Of a stretch of 64,000 bases of DNA, positions 42,101-54,700 are shown in pieces (positions within the stretch are counted from its first letter, which is position 1; each line of letters starts with the position of its first letter). The stretch is from NCBI GenBank assembly GCA_021186555.1, contig JAJKFL010000026.1:1860001-1924000 (forward strand). The letters run 5' to 3'. Source of the stretch: Reticulitermes speratus. Its lineage: Eukaryota > Arthropoda > Insecta > Blattodea > Rhinotermitidae. The notes under the pieces are model-generated. The model was given only the letters and a program-made list of their open reading frames with translations. It was not told the DNA's origin and did not search any database. The translations under genes and the position numbers were made by a program.

Positions 42101-42538
42101 TGTTTTGACTTGAATGCGTATTGCAATCTACTCTGTTCTTGACGAATTCCATATCCAATCCTACTTGCGTGGATACTGGATCGGTGAATGTCTGTATGTA
42201 CTTCCAAAAAAGTGTCTTGTGTTTTATTAACAATAAACTTGTTCTGTTTATGCTCCTGGTGTTATTTTACATTTTTATTAATGCTATTTCACAAGTTCTT
42301 GAAACCAGATAGGTGTTTTACAATCAAAATGGGGTCCTGTGTTTGTGACAGTTTTGTCAGTCCAATTAATGATAAACATGGAGACTGTACTGTATTTCAG
42401 AATGTACCTGAAGGGTAGTAGCATGCAGTGCGCAGTTGACAGATGACTGCCACAGATGGGGCACTTCGCAGGCAGTTCAAAGCAGAATACTTTGGCGCTA
42501 CAATGCTGAAAACACAGAATTCCAGGATCTGTGTCCAT
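39163..42538 (-). CDS. MKRN2 opposite strand protein-like (DUF4796)
   Basis: Four exons: 42538-42408, 41488-41411, 41323-41117 and 39403-39163. All junctions are phase 2 and join to 218 residues (human MKRN2OS is about 223). Motifs in order: LCFQHCSAKVFCFELPAKCP with a CPICGSHLS cysteine pair, PCSIVIKPTTGDFL, DLHIGVTDSEGNVVEFDKGG, LWCQCLVVDG, YNEETFNCYTFVLTFLRNL, FIVPRTTAAGKYISLYRKL. The order and spacing match the DUF4796 family, whose biochemical role is not known. The 78-nt second exon is easily missed: it has a CATTACAG acceptor and a CCA|GTAAGT donor. Introns contain a pogo-like repeat, a mariner relic and a hammerhead foldback. In vertebrates the gene is divergent from MKRN2; no makorin was seen here. 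Confidence 0.88.
39973..40018 (-). ncRNA. hammerhead ribozyme-like motif, complete core
   Basis: The minus strand reads stem I GGCC, CUGAAGA (40013-40007), stem II GGGA/UCCC with an 11-nt loop, GAAA (39986-39983), short CAUU, then GGUC pairing back to stem I. CUGANGA and GAAA are intact. Confidence 0.65.
40058..40104 (+). ncRNA. hammerhead ribozyme-like motif, complete core
   Basis: Stem I is GACC (40060-40063) with GGUC (40099-40102), core CUGAAGA (40064-40070), stem II GGGA/UCCC, GAAA (40091-40094), the palindrome ACGU and a U before stem I. Mirror partner of the motif at 39973-40018. Confidence 0.68.
40490..40870 (-). pseudogene. mariner transposase C-terminal relic
   Basis: The minus strand encodes AVVPHPSPSPDLAPCDFFLF followed by PRKKSQLQG, the hallmark of mariner transposases (usually HPPYSPDLAPCDFFLFP with the last catalytic Asp). 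A frameshift then leads to a CFQHWQKGRTHVISSEGDRF tail. Only the C-terminal third remains. It lies in an intron of the MKRN2OS-like gene. Confidence 0.85.
41520..41600 (-). mobile_element. Talua-like SINE (family A) fragment
   Basis: Short tail fragment: CTTGTCCCTGTGCACACCAT, AAAGGCATACTAGGA, CAGATACAGCTCCAC. Confidence 0.45.
41607..42393 (+). mobile_element. pogo/Tigger-like repeat
   Basis: The left end region (CAGTCATGACGTTCTTG) and right end (TGATAAACATGGAGACTGTA then CTG) match the family at 47826-48522. Internal GTTTGTGACAGTTTTGTCAG is shared with that copy. It ends 15 bp inside intron 1 of the MKRN2OS-like gene. Confidence 0.6.
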
Positions 42539-43569
42539 TACAGTGTGCTAGTAACTAACCCTGCAAAGAAACGAAAATAATAAGTAATGCCATATGATTA
42601 AACTGAACTGGCAGGTACTTTATAATTGTGTAGTGGTTAGTGAATTAAACTGGTCTGTACTAGGTCCTGGGTTCGATACCAAATAACGCCATGTATCTTA
42701 ATGACAACGTACTTCAACAAGATGGAGGTACACAAGTTCTACCGTATGACCTATGTTGTTTACTGGTTGCTATGGAAACAACCGCAACTGCTTTGCGACA
42801 GAAGAGTATACAATAGAGCGTGCATGTTAAAGCAATCTGTTCTTTGAATTTCTTTACTGAGCAGGAAGAAGGGACACAATGAAAAGCAGGTTAGTAACGA
42901 CACCTCAGTAATTGACACAGAATGCAATGCAAAATGTAGTAACATCGAGTGTTTTGTCTTCATGCAGAGGTTGTGGTATGAACGGTGGTTGACCTATGTT
43001 ACATTGCGTGGGAACGTACAAGAATCAATACCAGTCTCTCTCACGTGCCATCTTTAGTTTGGTGGATGTTACGCGCTGAATGTACCAAGCACGCACGCAC
43101 ACACAAATTTCACTACGCCACACTGAATTATTACTCTTACGCGTACATTTCCTACGCGGTTTTATTTGGAATAGATTTAATTCTGTATTCTGCGATTGTG
43201 CATAAATTTTACTCAATAAAATTTCTATTTGCAAACAAGCAAGTGTAATTTAAAGCGAACCCTTCAGTCACGTGTCAGTACAGGCACTTTGAAGCATATG
43301 TTTATCTTCCCTATAACTTCCGGTTTATACGAGTAGTTGAAAAATATATCGAATACCATAAATAACTTAAAATCGATACCTGATGAAAAAAAGTTACATA
43401 AACAGAAATTATTAATCAAAGCTGACACATCTTATTTATTACATGCATTCATTTGTCCCTTTATATTTCGTTTAACAGACAATTATATACTTCACACTTG
43501 AATTACAAATGTATCACCCAGTATCACCAGTTGCTATAAAGAATGCAGACAACCGTTAACACCCATAAC

Positions 43570-43872
43570 CCCCTTTCTCAGTAAAATGTAAAGGTAAAGC
43601 AATCCCATTACAGACCTGGACAGACCCTTAGGGTTCAAGGAGGTTCCCAGATTTCTAGACAATCGGCACATGAAGGTGGTAAGGTTGTCAGCCCTACGCA
43701 CCGGCCGCCTTTACCCCCCAGGAAATATTCCTGGCACTCATTTCCGTTAGAGGCCGAGTCGACCCCAGGGCCATAGTGTGACCGAAAGGATTATGTCACC
43801 GAAAAATTCCAATGACACCATCGGAATCGAACCCGCGACGTTGCCTCAACCAACTGCGCCACTGCGTGCCCC
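43570..43872 (-). mobile_element. tRNA-derived SINE, family B, near full length
   Basis: The tRNA-like head at the right (on the plus strand ATCGAACCCGCGACGTTGCC, CAACCAACTGCGCCACTGC) is followed by a C run. The body extends left through GTCGACCCCAGGGCCATAGT and CTACGCACCGGCCGCC to GTAAAGGTAAAGC. Confidence 0.8.
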
Positions 43873-43911
43873 CCCCCCTTTTCAGTGTCGTATTTAACGA
43901 CGCTCTTAATT

Positions 43912-44345
43912 ACTGGCATTATATAGCGTCGGTGATAGACGAATGAATATGGAACACTGGTAGAACGATACTGACAGGGGAAAACCGAAGTTTTCGGACA
44001 GGAATCTGTCTCAGTGGCACTTTGTCTACCACAAATCCCCAGTAAACATGAAAGGGCCTGAGATCAAACCCGGGCCTCCGTGGTGAGAGGACGGCAAATA
44101 TCTGACTCAGCCATGGCACGACCCATGTCTCGAGGCCGTGCCATGGCTCAGGTGGTTAGTCACCGGTCTCTTATCAAGGAGGCCCCGTGTCCAATGCCCG
44201 GGAAATGTCCATGATTTCTGGTGGACAAAATGGCAAGGTGACAGGTTTTTCTCCGAATACTTACGTTTTCCCTGCCAGTATCATTCTACATATACTCCAT
44301 ACTCATATTTCAATCATCTGCCATCGAAGCTCTATCCTGACAACC
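43912..44345. mobile_element. two family C SINEs, head to head
   Basis: A minus-strand copy (43912-44118) and a plus-strand copy (44137-44345) meet at their tRNA-like heads, with GCCATGGCACGACC and GGCCGTGCCATGGC facing each other. Both extend through the SINE body (GTGCCACTGAGACAG on the minus strand; GGCAAGGTGACAGG on the plus). Confidence 0.75.
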
Positions 44346-44824
44346 GACAGCATCATTAAATATCACACACCAAAGTATAGTTTACAAGGTGTTACCTGCT
44401 TAAATTAAGAAATGGCATTCTGCCCATACAGTGTATTTTGCCTTATATTCAGGCTCATTCTCAGAATATGTCCCTTAACAGCATCTCCCTGTTGGTCTTT
44501 GTAACAGAGACTCAGTGTTCTCCAAGAAGTACAAACTTCAGTTTTAATCATTATGTGGATGAACTTCAGACTTACACATACATACGCATACACACATATA
44601 CATTTCACAGATCCGATACCTGTCGTAGCTGAATATGAAACGCGTCATGATTATACAATAGACAACACATATAGACAAATTAAAACATGTGACAGAACAC
44701 CAAATAATAAAACATACATACAATATAAGATAAAATACAATGATAAATCAAGGCAATGTTTACAACAATATTGCCGTAACATCATACTTAAAATGTAAAT
44801 TATTGATATAAAAGGTATTGAGAG

Positions 44825-45147
44825 CTCTAGAAATCAGCTGTGGAAGACATTTTAGTTGAATATAAAAATTCTTCAATTGAATAAAAGGAACGAGTAATTA
44901 GATACCGCTGTAACACTGCCTTAAAGCATAATTTATCATTTTTGAGTTCCAAAATATTAATAGGTAGACTATTAAAAATCTTTATACCAGAGTAGGAAAC
45001 ACCTTTCTGAAAATATGCAAGATTTGCAAGAGGCCAATGTAAATGAGTTCTGTTCTTCATATTCATTCCATGTACTGAAAAGTTAGTCTGAAAACTCTCA
45101 AGATTACTGATAACAAACATCATCAGTGAATATACATATATATACAT
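44825..45147 (-). mobile_element. jockey-like LINE C-terminal fragment
   Basis: The minus strand stays open and encodes [56 protein letters not shown] and VLQRYLITRSFYSIEEFL. This is the C-terminus of the same LINE family as 24290-25010. It is 5'-truncated. Confidence 0.85.
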
Positions 45148-45349
45148 GGAACAGGTAAAATATCTAGTTTCTTCAATAAGCTTCTACATGAGCACCATGT
45201 TTCTAATTCTTCTCTTTTTTGGAGCACAAATTCCCCTCCCTATGTTAATAGAGTTCCCCCAAAAATTATACCATATTTCTTAATTCTTCAAACTTCAATA
45301 GGTTACAGTTGTAACAAAAGTATGACCAGTGTGCAATACACAGAGTGCA

Positions 45350-45600
45350 CATAAAGGTAAAGGTGTTCCCATACAGGCATATACTGGGACTACAGCCACA
45401 GCTCCAATCATTCTTAACCCTGGTACTAGATGGGGCGAGCAGTCAGCGTCATGCCCTTGGTACTGACTGAATAGGAGGCTGGGTGGGCCCTAAGGCTGGT
45501 CTGGACACTTTGGAGAAGAAAAAATCTCTTGTCCCTGCTGTGAATGAAACCCCAGAGCCTAAAGCATAGTGACTATATCAACTATGCTATTCTGGACCCC
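45350..45600 (-). mobile_element. Talua-like SINE (family A)
   Basis: Body (CTGGTACTAGATGGGG, GGAGGCTGGGTGGGCCCTAA) and head (ATATCAACTATGCTATTCTG) in minus orientation, about 130 bp before the eys start codon. Confidence 0.8.
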
Positions 45601-45726
45601 ATACAGTGCAAGTACAATTCAAAACACTCAGGCTACCAATACTTATTCACGTCTGATGCTGGGTATAATGACATTCATGTTTTATGCAGGGTATACATGA
45701 CAGGGACGTAGGTGGAAGGATGCCCC

Positions 45727-48700
45727 ATGCGGTCCTGCAGTAAACACTTGCTGGTGGCCATATGTGCCACCTGGGCATTCCTGAAACTTACAACCGCTGG
45801 TTTTGCCTGCCTGAGCAATCCCTGTGTTCATGGAATTTGCATCGATGACCTGAACAGGTAAATCAGTAAGTAGTGGTACATGTGACATGCTGATGTTATG
45901 GCCATTTTATGCAGTGAATTTATGCATTATACGGAATGAAGAAAACCACATATTTGTGATTCGTCTGATGGTCGTCTGAGTTCCTTCACATTCTGCACAC
46001 CATATGGTAACAATATGTTGTTGTTATATTTTCCAACAACCTTTATATTCCTTCCTTACACCTCATATTGGCAACACACATTTTGATGCTCACATCACCT
46101 TCTTGTGTCTTCTATGGTAGTATAGTGTTATATATTCATGTCTGATAAACATGCAAACACAGTATTTGACTGCTAAAATATTACACGTCACCCTTCATGA
46201 TTATTATCTAAAACTATCAAACAATTGCCAATCCCAGTGGCCGCGCGGTCTAAGGCATGGGTCTACGTTTGCTCGATTACTGGGATTGTGGGTTCGAATC
46301 CCGCCTAGGCCATGGATGTCTGTCTCTTGTGAGTGTTGTGTGTTGTCAGGTAGAGGTCTCTGCGACGGGCTGGTCCCTCGTCCAGAGGAGTCCTACCGAG
46401 TGTGGTGTGTCTAAAAAGTGTGATCATGAAGCCTCAAAAAATGAGGTGGCCTAGGCCCCCAAGGGGCTGTCGAGCCATCGAAAAAAAAAAGTATCTAAAA
46501 TAACCACCAAATTAAATAAAATCCACCTTACTGATTGAGTACATATTACAATTTTGAAAGACTCTTCTGCACTGAATTTGTAGATCTGTCAGACACATGA
46601 ATATGTAACAATGTAATGCAAGGTTAATGAAAAATAAAATTAAGCAGAGGTGCACAAATCCCAGGTGCCAGGTCGCCATGGTGACTAAATTTTTTATGGT
46701 AGCATCTAATACTTGTGGATCCTCAGTATGGACCTTGCTGCATGTCACCCCTCTGGCACCTGAAATTTTGAGGTGGCTCATGGCTGGTTGGAAAATCTGT
46801 GCACCGCTGCGATAAAGAACGTTTGGGTTATGACTGACATCAGATGTTCAGACAAATGCCTATTTTTTCCTGGGGAGTATACAGTTACGGGTCGGACCTG
46901 ATGGTCAGTTTCGACGTGGTGTGCCTGTTCACCTGGTTACCTATTGTGCAGTCCCTTAACCTCCTCAGCCAACATTTTAGTGAAGACATTCTGGCCTTAT
47001 TTAGGCATGTCGTCACTTCCACATACTTCTTTGGTGGACAAGCTTATAGGTTGCTGGCTTTCTTTCTTTCCTACTTGGACTCTTGACCTGTGAAGATGGG
47101 ACCGATACGTTGTCCCAAAATATCGGTAAACAATTACCACACGACACAGCGTAATATCCCATAAGAGTGCAGATCTCATCAACATCGCAGCAGAAGCCTG
47201 AAATCAATGTAACATTACTGTTCACCACTGTGAGAACCTTCAAATCTCATAATACTCAGAAAGTCAAGTCTTCTGGGATGTGACATTGTGTTGTTGGGCA
47301 TGCAGTTCCCAACAATTTGAAGAACTGCAGTGGCTTCATCTTCAGGGTCAAGCAGTCTAAGAAGGCAACGTGATCCTTTGGGAGCTATTCAACAAAAGGT
47401 ACAGCGACACGACGTAGAACAAAAGACCTTTCAACCACAAACATAACACTTTTTATTACTATGTACATATAACAATAAAAAAGTGTTGTATTTAAGGTTG
47501 AAAGGTCTTTCCTTTGTAAAGCAAAGTGATAAACACACATAATGGAATGTCTCACTTAAAAAAAAAGAGTACATAAGATTTAAAATCTTCAGCAGCACTG
47601 TTGTGAGAACTCCACATCTCACAATATTCCCTTGTGTCATAATTCCAGCACATACACTTGTTACTGTATTGATGGCTACACTGGAGTCCAGTGTCAGACT
47701 AACTGGGATGAGTGCTGGTCATCTCCGTGCCTGAACGGAGGGACCTGTCATGACGGAGTCGCTGCTTTCAACTGCACGTGTCCTGATGGATATATTGGTA
47801 TGTCTTACAAATGTGTGTGAAAATACAGTAGAGTCTCAAAGTTCGTGAACCTCAGTGTTTGGAATTTTGACCTTTCATGATCACCCATTTTAATACCATT
47901 GTTTTGACCTTTTGTGGCGGGTTTCAACAAATCAGGATCAGAATATGTGGCTGGCGAGTTGGTTTCCCTCACATGCCACCTACTGTGCAGATCACTATCA
48001 GTTCAGTCAAGCTCTATCTTTCATTAAGTTGGGTTTAATACTTTTGTGTTTTATGGAATGAGACTTTCTTTCAATCACCTAAAGTATTTTTTGCTTCCAA
48101 AAAATGTTACTTCATTAAGAACAAAATATAATGCCTTCTTCGTGATTTCAGGCTTCCGCCGTGGTGTAAATGAGAGCTGTGCTCTTCTGGGATTTTATGC
48201 CGCATAGAATTGTAGTTCGTTGCCGACGTTTCGGGACAACCTATCGGTCCCATCTTCAAGGGTCACACAGTCTGACACTGCTTGACCCTTGAAGATGGGA
48301 CTGATAGGTTGTCCCAAAAGTCTGTAACAAACTACCATTCGATGCTGCATAAAATCCCATAACAGCACACATTTCAAGCCTTTTTGAAGTTATTTTACAT
48401 TTTAAATTACTGGTTTTTCGTAAGTTCCTGGAACTAAATATGCGTTTTACACTGAAAATGGATTCCAATGTTTGTGACAGTTTTATCTGTCCCAATTAAT
48501 CATGAACATTGAGATTCTACTGCAGGATGTAACAATTTGACGTGCAGGAGTGGACAGTGAGAAGAACTGCATTTTGGACACAAATCAATTTGGTTCATCA
48601 AAGCATTAAATGGCGCAGGTGATACGTGTGAGGAAAACCGAGATGAATGTGATTCTAACCCTTGCTTCAACAACGCAACTTGCTTTGATGACATCAATGG

Positions 48701-51700
48701 CTACACCTGCCTGTGCCTGCCTGGTTATTCCGGTAAGAAGGCTATTTCTTTGCTTCTTGCAGGACTAAAGAATTCACTATAGTTATATAACATTTATAAT
48801 AAGTGTGAGGTTATAACAACAAATATAACTACTCTAGATGTATGAGGATTTACAGACCCACAACCTGAATTACCTGTATAGAACAATCCTACTACGCAAG
48901 TAACTCCTGTCTGTTGGTAATGCCCTAAAGCCAGGAATGTGTAGTAAGTAATGTTCTCTGGCCCGTAACTTTTGTGTTAATGAAGCAATTTATTTTTCTA
49001 TAAGAGGCAGCAATTGTAATAGCAGTAACATGTAATAGGTAGTGCAATATCAAGTCAGTCAGTCTGATGCTATTTATGGGATAAGTTGATGTGCAATGGC
49101 AATGGCATTGGAAAATTTATCCTATGAAGAAGTTTGTAGAATCATTCAGTTTATATGGGCACAACATGTTTCCCCAATTGAAATTCATCACTAAGTGGTG
49201 GTGATCTATGGTAATCTCATACTGAGAGTGCAGCACGTCAGAAAATAGTGCAGGTAGACTGAAAATTGTTGGATATCCACGATGATGATTGCAACGATCA
49301 GTCCAGCACATCAAGGATGGGTGTCAATGCAGCACAAGTGGAGAAACTGATTTTCGAAAAACTGACAAGTCACAATTTGAAACTTATCTGCTACACTGAA
49401 GTTGTCAATTGGAACTCTGCAAAACACTGTCCATGAAGAATTGGGATACAAGAGCCTGATTTCTACCATGGACTTTTAAACTTGTGCCAAGATGGGATAA
49501 ATTCATCAACGTGCTTGGGGAGTGTGCTGAAAAATAATGATACTTCAGTGGAATAAAGGAGCTACACTTAATGCTTGAATGTCTTCTCATTTAATTTTTA
49601 TGACCTAGGGAACGTTACTTACTGCACAGCCTTCATACATCACCAAATATGGTATACCCATAAACGAAAGCCCAACTACCATTTTCTTTCTGTCTCCACA
49701 AGAACAGTTCCATACCAACAAGCCACCCATTACTAATAGTCCACCCTAGAACTGGCCATGAAGGCCCAGAGGGGGAGTAGAGGCATAGCTCTAATCTTCC
49801 TTTAACCTCTGCACTACATGGGGGTGGGTGGTCAATGCCATGCCCCAGCTGCTTTACCCCCAGGTAAGAAACTCAGTACCCATTGTATAGGAGGCTAGGT
49901 GGGCCTTACGGCCGGTCTGGATGGGTGCAGAAAATCTTGCCCCCAAGGGGATTCGATCCCTGAACCATCCAGCATGTAGCGAGTTGCTATACTGACTATA
50001 CTATCCCGGTCCATGCCCATTACTATATAATATTTAATTAACATGCTGTACACCTTCCACCATCATGTCTCACAGCCATGAGAATCAGTCTCACTGGTTC
50101 TCATTTGAACAGAAAATCTCCACTTGGCATCTATTTTGTTGCCTAGGTTTGTTCTGTGAGATAGACGTAGCAGTGTGCAATTCCACAGGAGAATCCCGTT
50201 GCATGAATGGAGGAATCTGCATTGAGGGACCGGGAGAGTCTTACACCTGTTCTTGTCTGGCAGGTATGCTACTAAAATATTTACCAACCAGCAATACATT
50301 TGTATTAATTCCACTGTCCACACTCCCAAACAAATACTTATCATCTTTCAGGTTGGACTGGTGATGTGTGTGAAATGCCTACTGATGAATGTGCTTCTTC
50401 ACCGTGTATGAATGGTGGCGTTTGTGTTGATCATCACGCAGACTATGCTTGCGCCTGTCCCTTTGGTGAGATGCTTGCTCTCAGGGTGGATCACATAGAA
50501 GGAAGATCTCAATTACCATACAACTTGCAAGTCTTAAATTTCAAAAGATGCATAGTTCAAACCAAGATAAATCAGGTGTTAAAAAAGATATAAATGATTC
50601 TTTCCTTCACGGTTCTGACTAAAGCTGTGTGTTCATTTCCTGTTCTTCTCATGTCAGCTACCAGCAATGTTCATCTTATCCTAATAATAGAGGGCCCTTA
50701 TTTGAACCAACATCTACAATGTCACTTCCTGCCTCACGTAGGCATACAGCTGAGTAAGCTACTGTTAATATGATAAATATGCCAACAGGAAGTGGCAGCT
50801 GATAGCTGTCATATAAAATAATGATCCTATTACAGTATTTGGCAAGGAACAGAAAACATGGAGCTCACATCCTGTTAATCAAATTACATGTGTGTTGTTA
50901 CAGGCTACACAGGGAAGGACTGTGAAGTGAAGCTTCATCAGTGTGATACTATTTCATGTGAGAATGATGCCCTCTGTCTAATGGAAGATGGAGTGACAGT
51001 GTGCTACTGTGTGCCCGACTACCATGGAGATCGGTGCCAGTTTCAATACGACGAGTGTCAACTAGGACCAAGGTACAAGAATGAGAAATAAATTTACATT
51101 TATGACATAAATATTACTGAAAGATTTCTCTGACATACTGTGGAGCACTCCTTACAAACTATCATCTCACATGTGCAGGTGTGTGAATGGTGGAACATGC
51201 TTGGACGGTGTGGACAACTTCACGTGTTCCTGTCCACCGCAACTGACAGGTCAATTCTGTGAATGTCTCATCACTGGTCTTGGACAACTTAACTGTTCTT
51301 ATATTGTGCCATCATTAACAACTTTACTTCCTTCATCACCAACCATTACTGAAGTGCCTTCAACACTTACGTGGCCAGCTGTAATCCCTACAGGACTGAC
51401 AACAGAAGAGACAAAAATGACGTCTCAAGTCACAACATATCTCGTGCCTTCTTTGCGAACGTCACCATCGACATCAGAAACTACCTCCAGTGACATATAT
51501 TCACATTCCACAACTTCAACTTCTTTATCTTCCAAATTCACCACATCATTTGGTGAAACGGTACCTACATTTCCAACAGAAAAAACTTTGTCTAACTTCA
51601 CTGAAACAATATCCACAGAGATGCCTTCAACAACATCTTCCATCTTTACTTTCATAACTTCAGAGGCTGTATCAACTCCAACTGAAGAAAATGCCACCAC

Positions 51701-54700
51701 CAAAATGGAAACTGTAACATATCCCTTAATGACCGAGAGCAAAACTCCACTCACACCGTCCGAGATGACAGAAAGCAGTCCAGCTGAAGGAACTCCAACA
51801 CCAGAAGTACTTACACTGTATTACAATATAACTGAACTATCAACTTCAACTCCCTTTCCAGAAAAATCAAGCACTACAATTGCTGCTGTAGGCATATCTT
51901 CAGAAATTCCTTCAGTTTCAACAAGTGAAGAAACGACTTTGAGATATGACGTGTCAACATCTGCTCCTCCCACATCAACAGATCAGGTATTAAGTACAGA
52001 AGAAACTCTATCTGAGCAGCCATTAACACCCCAGTCTACAGATTCTCTTCCCCATTATCCAGTAACAGCCGTTACTGCAGAAGTGCCTTCACAGAATATT
52101 ACCATAGAGGAGCAAGTTACAACAGTTGTCAGCACTGAACCAAGCAGTGAACATCCTATCACATTTTTCCTTACAACTTCTCCAAGGACTCCAGAGATGA
52201 CTCCAACAGGTACCTTGACACCTACAGAGACCACAGTTGCAGAACTGACTTCTGACCGGTATACTACATCAACAGAACTGCCAGACTGCACTATAATCCC
52301 CTGTCATAATGGAGGGACTTGCATCCACACTAAGGATGGACCTCAGGTAAGTGTGTTATTTAGTGACACTGTCAACTGTGAAGATTATACCATCTGTGGT
52401 AAATGAATGAATGAGTATGGAGCACTGGTGGAATGATACCCACAGCATAAAAAATGAAGAATTCTGAGAAAAACATATTCCAATGCCACTTTCTTCACCA
52501 CAAATCCCACACAGGCTGGCCTAAGATTGAACTGGGGCCCCCACAGTGACAGGCCGGCAACTAACTGCCTGGGCAATTACTCACTTAATTGCATGAACTG
52601 GGGCCCCCACAGTGACAGGCCGGCAACTAACTGCCTGGGCCATTACTCACTTAATTGCATGAACTGGGGCTACCACACTGAGAGGCCGGCAACTAACTGC
52701 CTGGGCCATTACTCACTTAATTGCATGAACTGGGGCCACCACACTGAGAGGCCGGCAACTAACTGCCTGGGCCATTACTCACTTAATTGCATGAACTGGG
52801 GCTACCACACTGAGAGGCCGGCAACTAACTGCCTGGGCCATTACTCACTTAATTGCATGAACTGGGGCTACCACACTGAGAGGCCGGCAACTAACTGCCT
52901 GGGTCATTACTCACTTAATTGCATGAACTGGGGCCACCACACTGAGAGGCCGGCAACTAACTGCCTGGGCCATTACTCACTTAATTGCATGAACTGGGGC
53001 CACCACACTGAGAGGCCGGCAACTAACTGCCTGGGCCATTACTCACTTAATTGCATGAACTGGGGCCACCACACTGAGAGGCCGGCAACTAACTGCCTGG
53101 GCCATTACTCACTTAATTGTATGAACTGGGGCCACCACACTGAGAGGTCGGCAACTAACTGCCTGGGCCATTACTCACTTAATTGCATGAACTGGGGCCA
53201 CCACACTGAGGGCCAGCAACTAACTGCCTGGGCCATTACTCACTTAATTGCATGAACTGGGGCCACCACACTGAGAGGCCGGCAACTAACTGCCTGGGCC
53301 ATTACTCACTTAATTGCATGAACTGGGGCCACCACACTGAGAGGCTGGCAACTAACTGCCTGGGCCATTACTCACTTAATTGCATGAACTGGGGCCCCCA
53401 CAGTGACGGGCCGGCAACTAACTGCCTGGACCATTACTCACTTAATTGCATGAACTGGGGCCACCACACTGAGAGGCCGGCAACTAACTGCCTGGGCCAT
53501 TACTCACTTAATTGCATGAACTGGGGCCACCACACTGAGAGGCCAGCAACTAACTGCCTGGGCCATTACTCACTTAATTGCATGAACTGGGGCCACCACA
53601 CTGAGAGGCCGGCAACTAACTGCCTGGGCCATTACTCATTTCATTGCGTGAAACTGTTTCTGTAATGTGTCATACCCTATCAAAGCTGACTGATATCTCG
53701 GCAGTTAAGAGAACTGAACTAAATATCTGAAGTACTTGAAACATTTACATTACGGCACTGTGGAAAAGGGTAAAAAATTGTGTATGCATAATTACCTAGA
53801 AAAATTTTTAATATCCTCTGTTACATGATCAGTTATTTTAATATCTGGTACTATGTGAGAAAGCTGGGCAGACTCATGACAATGTGTGCTTGGCACTACA
53901 TCTCTCCCATAAGTTTGCAGTTAACCTGCCATATTATTTTGACATGTCATTCACAGAAGCCAGGGAGGCAACATTCTGGCATCACGTAGCTATGCCAGAT
54001 TTGAGTTTTTCACAGCAGCATTGATGAATATCCATGTCTTCTGGGATGTTATGCCGTGCTGATTGGTAAAGTTACCAACATTTTGGAAGAGCTCGCTGCC
54101 TCTGACTCTGAAGATGGAGACGCCAATCTCCTCCGAAATGTCGTACCTATTTGCCAATCAACATGGTATCACATCCCATAAGACTTGAACATTCATCATT
54201 TAGCTAGCTCATAGCAGCAGTTTACTGCTGAAGTACAGTACCTTTGTGTTTCGGCCCCTTGATTTGTACTAATGATCTGTGAAAATGGCAGGTACAATGA
54301 TACAAATTAGTAACCCACTGGAGAGTCTTCCTGCATTAAATTCTCCAGATTTAACCTAAAAGTTTCATGTCACCACCTTACTTGAAATTATTAATAAATT
54401 ACAAAATGTTTCATACATTATGCATATGTACGTTTATTATCTGCCACAATACCAGATCACACAATTAAATTTTAAAGCACCATGTTGATATGAATGCAAC
54501 AGCTTAGAAATACAACAATGAGTGACTATTCAAGTCTTTTGGGGTGTCATGCTGTGTCAAAGGGTATGCAGTTCCTGACATTTTGAAGCACTGCAGGGCC
54601 TGCACAATGTCAGGGTCAAGCCATCCAAGAAAATCACACACACAACACAGCAACATGAACCATAAGACTTGAATATTCAGCGACACTGCTGTAAGAACCT

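Larger units (their letters stand above)
42539..45726. other. divergent spacer between the MKRN2OS-like gene and eys
   Basis: It must contain the promoters of both genes, but none could be recognised. The recognised content is repeats: SINE family B (43570-43872), a head-to-head pair of SINE family C (43912-44345), a jockey-like LINE C-terminus (44825-45147) and a Talua-like SINE (45350-45600). 42540-43560 holds nothing recognisable. Confidence 0.55.

Noticed and set aside
46231..46310. A functional tRNA gene
   Set aside because: It has A and B boxes but continues into a SINE body with an A tail, and the cloverleaf is not convincing.
52527..53665. Long open frames (242 and 137 codons) with a 22-residue repeat
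   Set aside because: Openness is explained by a 66-bp repeat unit derived from a SINE; the frame is broken by a one-base deletion between the two runs, and the array is inside an eys intron.
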